Assembly (NCBI RefSeq): GCF_001188955.3 | Contig: NZ_JPRF03000002.1 | Coordinates: forward strand, 1 to 64,000 | Direction: 5' to 3' | From: Kitasatospora aureofaciens | GTDB lineage: Bacteria > Actinomycetota > Actinomycetes > Streptomycetales > Streptomycetaceae | DNA: 64,000 bases | Shown: in pieces, positions 1 through 9,053 of the stretch | Position numbering within the stretch: position 1 is the stretch's first letter | How the letters are laid out: each line of letters begins with the position of its first letter | The notes under the pieces: model-generated | Told to the model about the DNA's origin: nothing | Database searches by the model: none | The model's input: only the letters and a program-made list of their open reading frames with translations | Program-made: the position numbers and the translations under genes

Positions 1-60
1 CGAACGGGCTGGGGGACTGGAACCTGCCCTGGGAGCAGGGGGCGGAAGCCTGCGGCTTTA

Positions 61-266
61 GCCCCGCCTGGCGGCGGGGCGGCGGTGCTGACGCACCGCC
101 AGGTGCGGGGGGTGACGCCTGGCGGCGTCACCGTGCGTGGCGTTCCCGAGGCTGCGCCTCGGGGCCCGGCTGCGCCGGGCGGGGTGGCTTGGGCCATTCG
201 CCTGCGGCGAATTCGCGGGCAGGCTTTGGCCCCTGACGGGGCGGCAACTGATGGGGCCTACGGCCC
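61..266. repeat. Run of perfect short hairpins, telomere-like
   Basis: Seven inverted repeats with 3-4 nt loops follow each other closely. They are 61-80 (8-bp arms, loop TGGC), 81-100 (8-bp, TGAC), 111-132 (9-bp, TGGC), 145-163 (8-bp, TGC), 164-180 (7-bp, TGC), 197-211 (6-bp, TGC) and 254-266 (5-bp, TAC). A TGC loop reads GCA on the other strand, the loop type known from Streptomyces telomere palindromes. Short TAC-loop hairpins recur at about 1070-1190. No convincing gene is visible from 1 to 1353. That this marks a linear end is inference only. Confidence 0.55.
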
Positions 267-280
267 GGCCCCTCGGGCGC

Positions 281-501
281 GTTGACGATGTGACGCATAT
301 TTCGGGTACAAGGCCCCTCCCCCTGGGCCGTCCCCGCCGTTGACGATGTGACGCAAAATCCCGGTAGCACCCCCTCCCCCTCCCTACGGTCGGGCGGCGT
401 TGACGATGTGACGCGAATTTCCGGTAAAAGGCCTCCCCCGACGGGGAGGGGGTACCCGGCCGAGCACCCGTTGACGATATGGCGTAAATCCCCGGTGCAA
501 C
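281..501 (+). repeat. Four iteron-like direct repeats
   Basis: The core GTTGACGATGTGACGC starts at 281, 339 and 399, with a diverged copy (GATATGGCG) at 470. Each core is followed by an A/T-rich stretch and then CGGGTA or CGGTA/CGGTG. The copies are separated by G/C-rich spacers that contain their own inverted repeats, for example CCTCCCC/GGGGAGG at about 432-450. Spacing is 58, 60 and 71 bp. The pattern resembles iterons or tandem protein-binding sites. No protein is encoded convincingly here. Confidence 0.5.
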
Positions 502-1353
502 GTCTCACCCGGGGGTCGGGGGCCTCTGCCGGGGCCTCCACCACCCACCCGTCCAGCGGCCCCGTGCCGGGCCCCCAGGGCAGCCCTCCCCAGGCCTGCC
601 GCCCCGTGCCGGGGCGAGGCAGGGGGCGGGGCCGTCGAAGATGCAAGAGCTGTCACTGACCCGACCCCGCACCACCCGGGAATCCGGCCAGGGGACTCCC
701 CTCGAACCGTCACACCCCACCCCATCAAAAAGCCCTGGAAAGGGCGCAGCAGGGGGCGCAGCGCGGGGCGCGGCACGGGCCCCCTGAAACGCACGGGGAT
801 GTCACCGTGAACCTGTCTCGGACGTCACCGGGCAGACGCGCGGGAAAGAGGCCGGAAGTACATCCTAGAATTCCGGTCGTAAACCCCCACTGCCAGACAC
901 CTGGAGTCCCGCCCCTTAATCTCTCAACAACCACACAACGACCAGCCGGACACCCCCTCGAACTCCAAAGCCCAACGCGACGAGAACAACCGAAACAGGC
1001 ACCGGAAAACAACGCAGGCCTTCGACGATTGCCGGGGCTTGACGGCCCCTCGAAAGGGCTAGGGGGTGTCGCCTACGGCGCCACCAGAAACAGGGCGGCG
1101 CAAACGGTCCGGGAGGGGGTTGAGAGGGGCCGGGCAAGGGGCCTGACGGCCCTCGGCCGAGGTGTGCCGGCAGCGCCTACGGCGCCACCCAGGAACGCCG
1201 GCCGCACCTGCGGCGCGGGCACGCCAAGACGCCCAGCACAGGGCCAGGCGCAGCCTGACCGCCGAGGGTTCTCGGAGGCAGCATCGGGTGGGTTTTACTC
1301 GCGTGGAGCAGTGTCTGTCTGCTCACACTAGAGCCTGGACAAGGGGGTGCCTG

Positions 1354-2265
1354 TTGAACGATGTTCCAGATCTTGGGCCCATGCCGCAGCGGGTGACCGT
1401 CAGTGCCGAACAGGCGGGGCGGCTCGTGGCTGAACAGTTCCCGCAGTGGGCCTCGCTACCTGTGACGGCTGTGGAGAGCGGCGGCTGGGACAACCGGACC
1501 TTCCGCTTGGGCGACACCATGGTGCTGCGCCTGCCCAGCGCGCAGGAGTACGCCTTGGCGGTGGAGAAGGAGCACCGTTGGCTGCCCGAGCTGGCACGCG
1601 CTCTCCCGCTGCCGATCCCGGTGCCGCTGGCGATGGGGCGTCCTGGTGCGGCCTACCCGTTCGCGTGGTCGGTCTACGGGTGGATCGACGGCACGCCCGC
1701 GACGTTCGAGTCGGTCGTCGATCCGATCCGCTTCGCCGAGGGCCTGGCCGACTTCGTCGCCGCGTTGCGGAGCATCGATGCCTCACAAGGGCCACAGCCT
1801 GGTAAGCACAACTGGTTCCGTGGAGCGACGCTGCGGACCTACGAGGTGCAGGCGCTCGGTGCGCTGGACGAGCTGCGCGGCCACATCGACGTCGCGCCGG
1901 CATATGAGGTGTGGACTCAGGCGCTTGAGGCGCAGTGGGACGGGACCGACGTCTGGTTCCACGGCGACCTTGCCAAGGGAAACCTGCTCCTTGAGGACGG
2001 GCAGCTCGTCGCCGTCATCGACTTCGGTACATGTGGCGTGGGGGACCCCGCTTGCGACCTCGCGATCGCGTGGACCCTGCTCTCGGCCGACGGCCGCGAC
2101 GTGTTCCGGAAACGGCTGGGCGTCGACGATGCGACCTGGGCACGCGGACGCGGCTGGGCCCTGTGGAAGACGCTCGTCTCGTACGCCAACAGCCTGAGCG
2201 AGGACGGCGCTGACGCCCGTGACACGCGACGCGTGCTCTCAGCAATCCTCACCGATCGAGGCTGA
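1354..2265 (+). CDS. Aminoglycoside phosphotransferase family protein (APH-like kinase)
   Basis: About 303 aa with the protein-kinase-like APH fold. A small N-terminal lobe contains VLRLPS. The catalytic Brenner motif HGDLAKGN lies near residues 203-210, and a metal-binding IDFG followed by GDPACDLA near 222-235. The family transfers phosphate from ATP to small hydroxylated substrates such as aminoglycosides; the substrate here cannot be read. The start is taken as TTG at 1354, six nt after a strong AAGGGGG site; ATG at 1381 is the alternative but lacks a good ribosome site. The gene stands alone and is followed by a clear terminator. Confidence 0.8.
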   Translation: MNDVPDLGPMPQRVTVSAEQAGRLVAEQFPQWASLPVTAVESGGWDNRTFRLGDTMVLRLPSAQEYALAVEKEHRWLPELARALPLPIPVPLAMGRPGAAYPFAWSVYGWIDGTPATFESVVDPIRFAEGLADFVAALRSIDASQGPQPGKHNWFRGATLRTYEVQALGALDELRGHIDVAPAYEVWTQALEAQWDGTDVWFHGDLAKGNLLLEDGQLVAVIDFGTCGVGDPACDLAIAWTLLSADGRDVFRKRLGVDDATWARGRGWALWKTLVSYANSLSEDGADARDTRRVLSAILTDRG

Positions 2266-2278
2266 GCGGTCGTAGGGG

Positions 2279-2303
2279 CGCGTGGACCCACCGGGTCCAC
2301 GCG
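2279..2303 (+). terminator. Hairpin terminator after the phosphotransferase gene
   Basis: Perfect 11-bp arms (CGCGTGGACCC and its complement) with a 3-nt loop lie 14 nt after the stop codon at 2265. There is no U-tract, as is usual in actinomycetes. Confidence 0.65.
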
Positions 2304-2599
2304 ATTCCGCCCAAGCGACCCAAGCGACCGGACGGCCGGGGCAGCAGCCCACACCACGGCCGGCGGAACCCAGCCAGAGCGCAGCGCGACGGCGACCAGG
2401 CCGATGGCGAGGACGGCGGCACCGAGCAGGACCAGGGCCTGGCGGACGCCGACGAGCAGCCAGGCGGCCTCGCGCCGGCAGCCCGGACGGCGGCGAGCAG
2501 GCCAACAGCACCGAGAAGAACGCCGACAAGCGGCCCGCGGACACCGTGGGCCCCTGTGAGACGAGTACTCAAATCGAGCACCCGCAGCGAGCCGCCCAC
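2282..2599 (-). pseudogene. Frameshifted small membrane protein remnant
   Basis: Read on the minus strand, one frame gives a hydrophobic stretch (GVLLGAVGLLAAVRAAG). The next frame continues with WLLVGVRQALVLLGAAV and further hydrophobic sequence. Joined, they resemble a small two-helix membrane protein broken by a frameshift. The region overlaps the hairpin after the phosphotransferase gene and lies just left of the IS5-family element. No family is recognised, and chance coding in GC-rich DNA remains possible. Confidence 0.3.
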
Positions 2600-2829
2600 C
2601 GACGACGACCCTCACGGCAGCCGCCGACGTCCGGTCTGACAGGATGACAAACCGGTGCGCGTCACAAACCATTGCCCGTGACGCGCACCATCCGACTCCC
2701 GAAAAGATCCGCCGGAAAGCTGACAGAAAACACGCCGCTAAAACACGCCCGGAAACCGAAGGAAAACCCTCAGACCGCGTTTGAGATCTGGGTCGGCAGC
2801 CTGTCGGCGGGTGCTCTAACCTCGGCCAG

Positions 2830-3234
2830 GTGATCTTCGACAGCTTTCCCATCGTCGGCAGCTTCAGGGAGTTGGAGTACGGCAGTCCGGACGGGCCTTC
2901 GATTCGGGCTGCTGTACGGACGGCTGCGCCGGAGCATGAAGGCGATCTGGTTCGGTACCTACGCGCTGGCACGACCTTGGTTGCCACACCTTCGGCTGTG
3001 CCTGACGTGCTGAGCGAGAGTGGCGCCTTCATCGGAGGGCTGCACCTGCTCACGGATGGACACTGGCTGTGGTACTCGGACCTGGCCCACTACGTGGGGC
3101 GCTACCACGTGGAGCTCGACCCAGCGTTCATCGAGCACGCGCGCAGCAACAACTGGAGCATTCCGCAGATCAGCGACGAGCACCTCGAAACGATGGTGAC
3201 GTTGCTCATCGGAGACGAAAACGAGCCGGACTGA
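2830..3234 (+). CDS. Hypothetical passenger protein carried inside the IS
   Basis: 134 aa with a GTG start and no recognised domain. The composition is acidic (ends GDENEPD) with aromatic residues in the middle (GHWLWYSDLAHYV), suggesting a small soluble protein. It lies 41 bp inside the left terminal repeat of the IS and runs towards the transposase gene, 22 bp from its stop, so it travels with the element. A cargo or host-interacting role is inference. Coding quality is good: strong third-position GC and a full-length frame. Confidence 0.65.
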   Translation: MIFDSFPIVGSFRELEYGSPDGPSIRAAVRTAAPEHEGDLVRYLRAGTTLVATPSAVPDVLSESGAFIGGLHLLTDGHWLWYSDLAHYVGRYHVELDPAFIEHARSNNWSIPQISDEHLETMVTLLIGDENEPD

Positions 3235-3256
3235 TGTTGCCGCCCACGCCTCGCTG

Positions 3257-4111
3257 TCAGGCCGAAGTTCGGGTCAACGGACGTTGCCCCGCTCGGGAAG
3301 CCGGCCCCACCCGGGTCAGGCGGCGGACCATGATGCCGATCACCGCCCAGCGGATCATCGTCTCGGAGCGGGCGGGGCTGGTCTCGTAATCGCGCACCAG
3401 GCGCCGGTGGGCGGTGAGCCACGAGAAGGTGCGCTCTACCGCCCACCGCTTGGGCTGGACCTGGAAGCCGCGCTGGGCAGGGTCCTTGCGGACGATTTCC
3501 AGGTCGCGGCCGAGGATCTGTGCGGCCCATTCGACCAGGCGACCGGCAAAGCCCTGGTCGGCCCAGACCTTCCGGACACCGGGGTGGTCGATCCTGGTCC
3601 ACAGCAAGGGTCGTTTCGCGCCGTCGCGGTCCTGGATACTCGCCGCGACGACGTGGACGGCCAGGAGCAGGCCGAGGGTGTCGGTGACGATGAATCGCTT
3701 GCGGCCTTTCACTTTCTTGCCCGCGTCGAAGCCCCGGGTCGCAGCGGGGACCGTGTCGGCGGTGCGGACGGACTGCGAGTCGATCAGCCCGGCGCTCGGC
3801 TCCGCGTCACGGCCGTTAGCTTCACGGACCTTGCCGCGCAGAGCGTCGTGGATGCGCTCGACGGTGCCGTCGTCGTGCCACCACGTGAAGTACCAGTACA
3901 CCGTCGGCCACGGAGCGAAGTCCTTCGGCAACTGCCGCCAGGAACATCCGGTCCGCACCACGTAGAAGATCGCGTCAACGATCCGCCGCCGCGGATGCTT
4001 CTCCCGCCGACCACCCTTCGGCCCCGTCCGTGCCGGCGGGAGCAACGGCTCCACCAGCGCCCACTACTCATCCGTCAGGTCCGACGGGTACCCACCCCCA
4101 GCACCGCTCAC
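3257..4111 (-). pseudogene. IS5-family transposase interrupted by an amber codon
   Basis: A DDE transposase. The N-terminus reads MSGAGGGYPSDLTDE (GTG start at 4111), then TAG at 4064-4066, then WALVEPLLPPARTG, where family members have a Gln (CAG). After the stop the frame is open to 3257 with the expected motifs GLIDSQSVRTAD, FIVTDTLGLLL, VWADQGFAG and WAVERTFSWL. A single C-to-T change explains the break, so the copy is recently inactivated, unless the stop is read through or translation restarts at GTG 4054. Confidence 0.8.
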
Positions 4112-4458
4112 AGAGGGCTCAACGAACACCTCAGCAACGGGACACGATAGATCTCAAACGCGGTCTCAGGAACACCCGAAAATTACCCGCCCCCGACCCC
4201 CGCGCCTCTCCGTATGGCATGCTCACGGCGAACACACACAGCAACCGAAACCAGCCTCACCGCCCCGACCAAAACAGGGGCGCAGCCACCATGGGACCAG
4301 CCCGACACTGGTCTAACCAGCACCTGGCCAAAACGCCCAAACAATGCCAAAAACACCGACCCACCCGCCAACAGGTCACACCCCGGAAGCAGCGGAGGGG
4401 CAGACGGGTGGCCAGGCGGGCGCCTCATGTCGCCCGGAAACGGTCATATCCTCCGAAT

Positions 4459-4877
4459 ATGGGCGACAGATGCGGTTGGTGCGGGGATGTCCTGCCGAGC
4501 GGGCGGGGTACTGCCCGTGCCCGCGTCCCTGCCGACAGGCCGCCTACCGGGCCCGCAGGCGCGCCGAGGCCGCGATCCGCGCGCGCGTGGTCCTGCTCCA
4601 GATCAGCCAGGAACTCCAGGCGCACGCGCTGGCCCTGGACGAGCTGATCGCCGGGGCGCTGCACGCGCAGCAAGGGCTGCCCGGCGCCCACCGCACCACG
4701 GCGGCCGACTTCCAGCAGCTGACCCGCGAGCTGGTCCGGTGCGCGGTGATCGCCGACCGCGAGGCCGGCGCGACCTGGGCCACGATCGGCGAGGCGCTCG
4801 GACTCAGCGCGGACGCCGCCCGCGCCCGTTACGGCCAAGTCCGCCTCCTGTGGCCACCACCCCCCAAGACCGCCTGA
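4459..4877 (+). pseudogene. Frameshifted Cys-rich zinc-finger/HTH protein
   Basis: The frame from ATG 4459 reads MGDRCGWCGDVLPSGRG. About 4500 the homologous continuation YCPCPRPCRQAAYRARRR is in another frame. Joined, this resembles the CxxC...YCxxxCRQxAYRARR finger of small actinobacterial DNA-binding proteins. A helical region and a C-terminal helix-turn-helix-like segment (TWATIGEALGLSADAARARY) follow and end at 4877. The frameshift falls inside the finger, so this copy is probably inactive. It precedes a 390-bp stretch (4878-5269) in which I see no gene. Confidence 0.5.
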
Positions 4878-5269
4878 CCGCCACCGCCGCCCGCCCCACC
4901 CACACGAGCGGCCGGCACCAGCCGGACGCGAGAACAAGAGCACAGCGCAGCGCCCGGCCACACCGACCAACGCCCCAACCCACCCACCACAACCACCAGC
5001 AAGGGGCCCAGGAAGGTAAGTCGGAGTAGTGAGTTCGACCCGTCACCCCCGATGAGCAGCACAAACAGGCGGCAAGCGGAGACAAAGGCCGGTGGCCGAA
5101 CCGCACCGCGGACCGAACCCGAAACCGGCCCCCGTGGCGAACCACGAGCCGAACCCCCGGCCGAACAGCCTGGGTCTTGTGCGCGGGCAACCAGTCGAGG
5201 GGATCGGGCGGCGGCGAAGGCGGCGTCCGTTCACGGCCCGTCGGCAAGTACCGCTCTTGGTGGAACGGA

Positions 5270-6829
5270 TCAGCCGCTCGCAGTCCACAGGGTGGCGGTA
5301 ACGGTCATCCCCTGCTGGTCGCTGCCGGGCTTGGCAGTGACTTTGAACCAGGCCACCGAGTCCTTCGCGGTAATCACGCAGTAGGCGGAGCCGACGGTCA
5401 TTTTGCTGAACGGCGCGGGGTTGGGCATTGTCTGGCGCATGGCATCGTCGCGGCACTGGTCCGGACCGGGCTCCTGCGCCGAGGACGTTCCCCAGGCCTT
5501 GAGGTGCGGGTAGACCATGGTGACCGAATTGAGGCTGGAGCAGGGCTGCTGGATCGTCAGGTCCGCCGGAGGGTTCACGATATTCATGAAGTCATCCGGG
5601 TCCAACACGGCCCCGCGGGCCGGATCGAGGTCCATGATGGCCCGGCCGCACGTCCTCGCTGCCGACGGCACGTTGATGGCCGTGTCACGATACTGAGCCG
5701 TCCACCGCCCTGAGTCGGGCGGCGCCGCGGTGGCGGCGGTCGGAGCGACGGTGGCGCCAGTCGGAGCGGCGGCCTGCGCGGGCGAGGTGCCGGATGGTGT
5801 GGCCGCGATGCTGGGGTGCGCGTCGATAGTGACGGTCGGGGCCGCGGCGCCCGCAGTCACGGTGCTGGTTGCGCTCGTGCGGACGAGAATGACGACGACC
5901 GCGACCGCCAGGACAGCGACGGCGACGGCCAGGACGGCCACGCTGCCCCGCAGCAGCCGTCCCGACGACGGGGATGGTGCCGGCGGCAGGAAGGGCGGTA
6001 CTTCAACAGCGACGCCGACGGGTGCCGGTCCGGTGGCGACGACGGGCGGCTGCGGCCACCACTGCTGCCGGGGGCTGTCGGCCGCCGCGCGCAGCCGGGC
6101 GCGTACCATCCGGTGCTCGGGGGTCTCCTCCTCGGGCGAGGGGGTGACCATCGACAGGAAGATGTGCTCGGCCTGATCGGCGCTGATCGCGACCGCCTGC
6201 CGGTCGGCGCGAAGTGCCTCGGCCCGGGCCTGCTGCCGCCGCAGCCGCTCGTCGAGTTCGAACGTCGGCTGCCCACCCCGCCGCAGTAGCGTCACCTGCC
6301 GTCGCAGGCCCTCGATCTCGTAGTGGCACTGGGAGAGCTCGGCGGTCAGGTGTCCGCGCTGGGCGTACAGATCGAGGAACCCTGTAAGGCTCTTGAGGAG
6401 CACATCGCTCAGGAACGCCAGTTGCGTCCTGAGGGAGTCCTTGTCCTGGAGCAGGGCCTGTTCCCGGGCCGCCTGCTGGAGTCTGGGCTGTACGTCGCGG
6501 TGGTAGCGGTCGGCGTACGCCGCCGCGCTGTATAAACGGTGCGTGTCATCGCGAAACCCCACCGCGAGGGTTTTCCCGGTCCGCTCCTCCGCCATATTGA
6601 GAATGATTTCAACGAAATCCGCTGGGGGGAGATGCTCCCCTTTCCTCCACCTGCCGACCGTGGCCTTGTTGACGTTCATCCGATGAGCGATATCAACGTC
6701 TCTGATGCCACTGCTTGCCATCAGAGCCGCAACCTGCTTCGAGAAATTCGTCCGCTCAGGCCCTCCCCTGGCGCTCCCCTGTGCCCCGTCGACGACGCTA
6801 TTGTCGATCGGCTCGACCTCGTTGCCCAT
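5270..6829 (-). CDS. Membrane-anchored HTH protein with coiled coil and extracytoplasmic domain
   Basis: 519 aa from ATG 6829. An Xre-like helix-turn-helix lies at about residues 29-75 (DVDIAHRMNVNKATVGRWRK). A charged, probably coiled-coil region follows at about 100-240, then a Pro-rich linker and one transmembrane helix at about 295-318. After an Ala/Pro/Thr linker comes an outside domain of about 145 residues with four cysteines. The topology is cytoplasmic DNA binding plus an external sensor, as in one-component membrane regulators. The ligand is unknown. Upstream GTG codons exist, but this ATG precedes the first conserved-looking sequence. Confidence 0.7.
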   Translation of the reverse strand: MGNEVEPIDNSVVDGAQGSARGGPERTNFSKQVAALMASSGIRDVDIAHRMNVNKATVGRWRKGEHLPPADFVEIILNMAEERTGKTLAVGFRDDTHRLYSAAAYADRYHRDVQPRLQQAAREQALLQDKDSLRTQLAFLSDVLLKSLTGFLDLYAQRGHLTAELSQCHYEIEGLRRQVTLLRRGGQPTFELDERLRRQQARAEALRADRQAVAISADQAEHIFLSMVTPSPEEETPEHRMVRARLRAAADSPRQQWWPQPPVVATGPAPVGVAVEVPPFLPPAPSPSSGRLLRGSVAVLAVAVAVLAVAVVVILVRTSATSTVTAGAAAPTVTIDAHPSIAATPSGTSPAQAAAPTGATVAPTAATAAPPDSGRWTAQYRDTAINVPSAARTCGRAIMDLDPARGAVLDPDDFMNIVNPPADLTIQQPCSSLNSVTMVYPHLKAWGTSSAQEPGPDQCRDDAMRQTMPNPAPFSKMTVGSAYCVITAKDSVAWFKVTAKPGSDQQGMTVTATLWTASG

Positions 6830-7183
6830 CCGTGCGGTCCCCACCCCTCGTCCGGCACCGACTCCTACGCCCCCGTTGTGCCCGTCACGCGACCCTAGAC
6901 CCACTCGTCGCACCCGGTGAAGCGCCGCAGTTCCGCGCGTTGCGGCCGCGCAACCCGCCATGAAGCACCGGCCCGCCGGCGCGGTTGCGGGCCCCCGCAA
7001 CCGCGCCCGTTCCACTGACCCCCTCCAGGCGGAGCGGGAAGCGCGCACCCGCAACCATCCCGGCAACCCCCGCCCGAAAAACCCTGGAATAGGTTTCACT
7101 TCCGCAACCGGTACACGACGAGACAGGATTTCCGTCAAGCCCGGCAAAAAAACGGGCGGTCGAACAAGAACGGAGAATCCGCC

Positions 7184-7507
7184 ATGCACCTTCCCGCGCT
7201 TTTCCGCGCAGCTGGAACCGCCACCGTCGCCACGGTATTCGGAGCCGCACTCCTGCTCCCACTCATCGCGGTCAACCTCCCCGCGCTCCTAGTGATGTCG
7301 TTCAGCGCCACCGGGCACCGCCGCACCATCCAACTCGCACAGCTCATCGCCGACTGGACACAAGCATCCGCACAACCCCGGCAGACCCGCCCGCGTCGAT
7401 CCCACCCGCAACGGCCGGCCCGACCCCAGCAACTCCCGACACCCTCGACCACCCCGACCGGCCCGGCCCCGCACCGCCCCTCCCGCCGCACCAGGTCCCA
7501 CGGCTGA
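7184..7507 (+). CDS. Small membrane protein with basic Pro-rich tail
   Basis: 107 aa. A hydrophobic N-terminal half (residues about 13-42, VATVFGAALLLPLIAVNLPA) is predicted to span the membrane. It is followed by a basic, proline-rich tail. ATG at 7184 is preceded by a purine-rich AGAACGGAGA site. It is divergent from the membrane-anchored HTH gene at 5270-6829 and about 350 bp from it. No family is recognised. The tail could be low-complexity readout, so confidence is moderate. Confidence 0.45.
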   Translation: MHLPALFRAAGTATVATVFGAALLLPLIAVNLPALLVMSFSATGHRRTIQLAQLIADWTQASAQPRQTRPRRSHPQRPARPQQLPTPSTTPTGPAPHRPSRRTRSHG

Positions 7508-7814
7508 ACAGAGGAACCAGGGGTACAGACAGACCACAACCGACGCCGTCCGAACCCGGAAGCGGCTGACCGCCTCGCCCACGCCGAAGGCCAGGAAAGG
7601 CGGGGGGTCCCGGCCCCCGGAATCGGCGGCCGGTCAGGCCGGGCCGCCCGCAGGGCCCGCCAGCAGGCGCCGCAGGCCACCACGACCCGACGGCGCACCC
7701 CCCCACCACCAGGAGAACAGGGGCGCGCAGAGAGGGATGTCGGATTTTCCGGCCACCTTGGTGGGCCCTGTGAGCTGCACGGATGCCACCCCGCGCCCGG
7801 GGCGGGGGCGCCGG

Positions 7815-7896
7815 CATCAGGAGCTACATCAGGAGCCACAGCAGGAGCCACAGCAGGAGCCACATCGGGAGCTACATCAGGAGCTGCATCGGGAGG
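7815..7896 (+). repeat. 12-bp tandem repeat
   Basis: About 6.8 units of CATCAGGAGCTA-like sequence, with unit variants CAGCAGGAGCCA and CATCGGGAGCTA. It lies inside a long open frame that would read HQEL/QQEP, but 7520-8640 shows no otherwise convincing gene. Further near-duplicate sequence (ACGGTGGTACCTGCGGTGGT) occurs at about 8327 and 8358. Confidence 0.7.
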
Positions 7897-8535
7897 CCCG
7901 GGAAGGGCCGTTCCCGGGCCGTGTGGAGGCCGGACCGCACCCCTGCCGGACGGTGCGTCAGGACCCCACGGTCGCCGCCCAGGGGCCGCCCGTGGGGCAT
8001 CGGTCGGGCCAGGGGTGCGGTGCCGGATCCGGTCGGCGTCGACAGTCCAGCCGGGCCGGGGGAGGGCCTGGCGGAGGATCGCCGCCGCTCCGGCCCGACT
8101 GGGCCCCGGGGGCGTCCGGCGTTCGCCGGGCGCTCACCAACCATCACGGCCCCGCAGGGTCAGACCCCTGCCGACCGGACCGTCACCCACCACCGCCCCA
8201 CCACCTACCAGCAAGCCGGGAAAAGGAACGGACAGAAGGGGTCGTCGCACTTTCCGCCCGTCCAAAAGTGGCCGCTGAGCTGCGGAAACGTTCGGAGCCC
8301 GCTGAAAGCGGCGGGGTACGTACGGTGGTACCTGCGGTGGTGCCGTCGGTGCCGCCTACGGTGGTACCTGCGGTGGTGTCTACGTGGAATCCGCGCGGTA
8401 CCGGGGGGACCGCCGTGGGTCGGCCGGTCGGTGCGGACGGCTTCGCCGGACGCGCACAGGAACCACCGGCCCGCCGCAGGCGCGAACCCCGAACCGAACC
8501 GACCTACCTCCACCAAGACAAAGGACAGGAGAAGG

Positions 8536-8556
8536 GTTGTCGGCATTTCCGGCCCA
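8536..8556 (+). repeat. Dispersed motif GGGTTGTCGGCATTTCCGG
   Basis: A purine-rich run then GGGTTGTCGG occurs at about 8530-8556. Related forms occur at about 7733 (GGGATGTCGGATTTTCCGG), 8240 (GGGTCGTCGCACTTTCC), 42892 (GGGTTGTCGGAATCCCG) and 48478 (GGGTTGTCGCC). All are near replication-relaxation genes or their remnants. Function is unknown; it could be a regulatory site or a relic of repeated duplication. Confidence 0.4.
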
Positions 8557-8640
8557 CCCAAAACAGTCCCCGACATGCGGTGATGCCATGCCGGGCAGGA
8601 TCACCGTGCGCCTACAAGACCACCCGGAAGAAGAGCCGCA

Positions 8641-8931
8641 CCGACAGCCCAGGACACCGGCTGGGCAGGGCGGATCGCCGAGCGCCTGCCGGACCGCCCT
8701 GTTCGCCGCCGCCCGGGGGGCGCAGCAGTCGCTGGAGCTGGTCGGCGGTGGCGGCCTTGAGGATGCCGAGCGCGCCGAGGACGTCGGCGCGCAGTGCGAT
8801 GGTCGACCCATTGGGGTTGGCGGCGCCGCGCCGGTACTCGGTCCGTCCCGGACGGCTGCGGCTGCGGCTGGATCGACGGCGTCGGCCTGGTCCTCGTTGG
8901 CGGGCCCGGCGAGGCTCTGACGGGTGCTCAC
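8641..8931 (-). pseudogene. N-terminal remnant of a replication-relaxation family gene
   Basis: The minus strand, starting with GTG at 8931, matches the start of the gene remnant at 41940-42631. The shared stretches are AANPNGST-ALRADVL-ALG and TADQLQRLLRP, the winged-helix part of replication-relaxation proteins. The reading frame is broken between the N-terminal tail and this motif, and the rest of the gene is missing. It is divergent from another decayed family member at 9054-9654, which mirrors the arrangement at 41.9-44.2 kb. Confidence 0.6.
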
Positions 8932-9053
8932 CGACGTCTCCCGGTGCTCGTGGTCGGGTGTTGCCTTCACGGGATATCCGGCCGTTCCTGACAGCCGCCA
9001 AGCCCGTTGCCGCCCGGCGCGCCGCCCCGCCCCGACCACTACCCCAGCCCGCA

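Larger units (their letters stand above)
2773..4165. mobile_element. IS5-family insertion sequence with passenger gene
   Basis: Perfect 17-bp terminal inverted repeats, GACCGCGTTTGAGATCT at 2773-2789 and its complement at 4149-4165, are flanked on both sides by TCA (2770-2772 and 4166-4168). A 3-bp TNA duplication fits the IS1031-like branch of the IS5 family. The element is 1393 bp, longer than a usual 850-950 bp member. The extra length is a convergent open reading frame (2830-3234) between the left end and the 3' end of the transposase gene. The transposase reading frame carries an amber codon. Confidence 0.85.

Noticed and set aside
1-1353. Several open frames on both strands in the first 1.3 kb
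   Set aside because: Composition reflects hairpins and direct repeats; no recognisable protein, start site or codon pattern.
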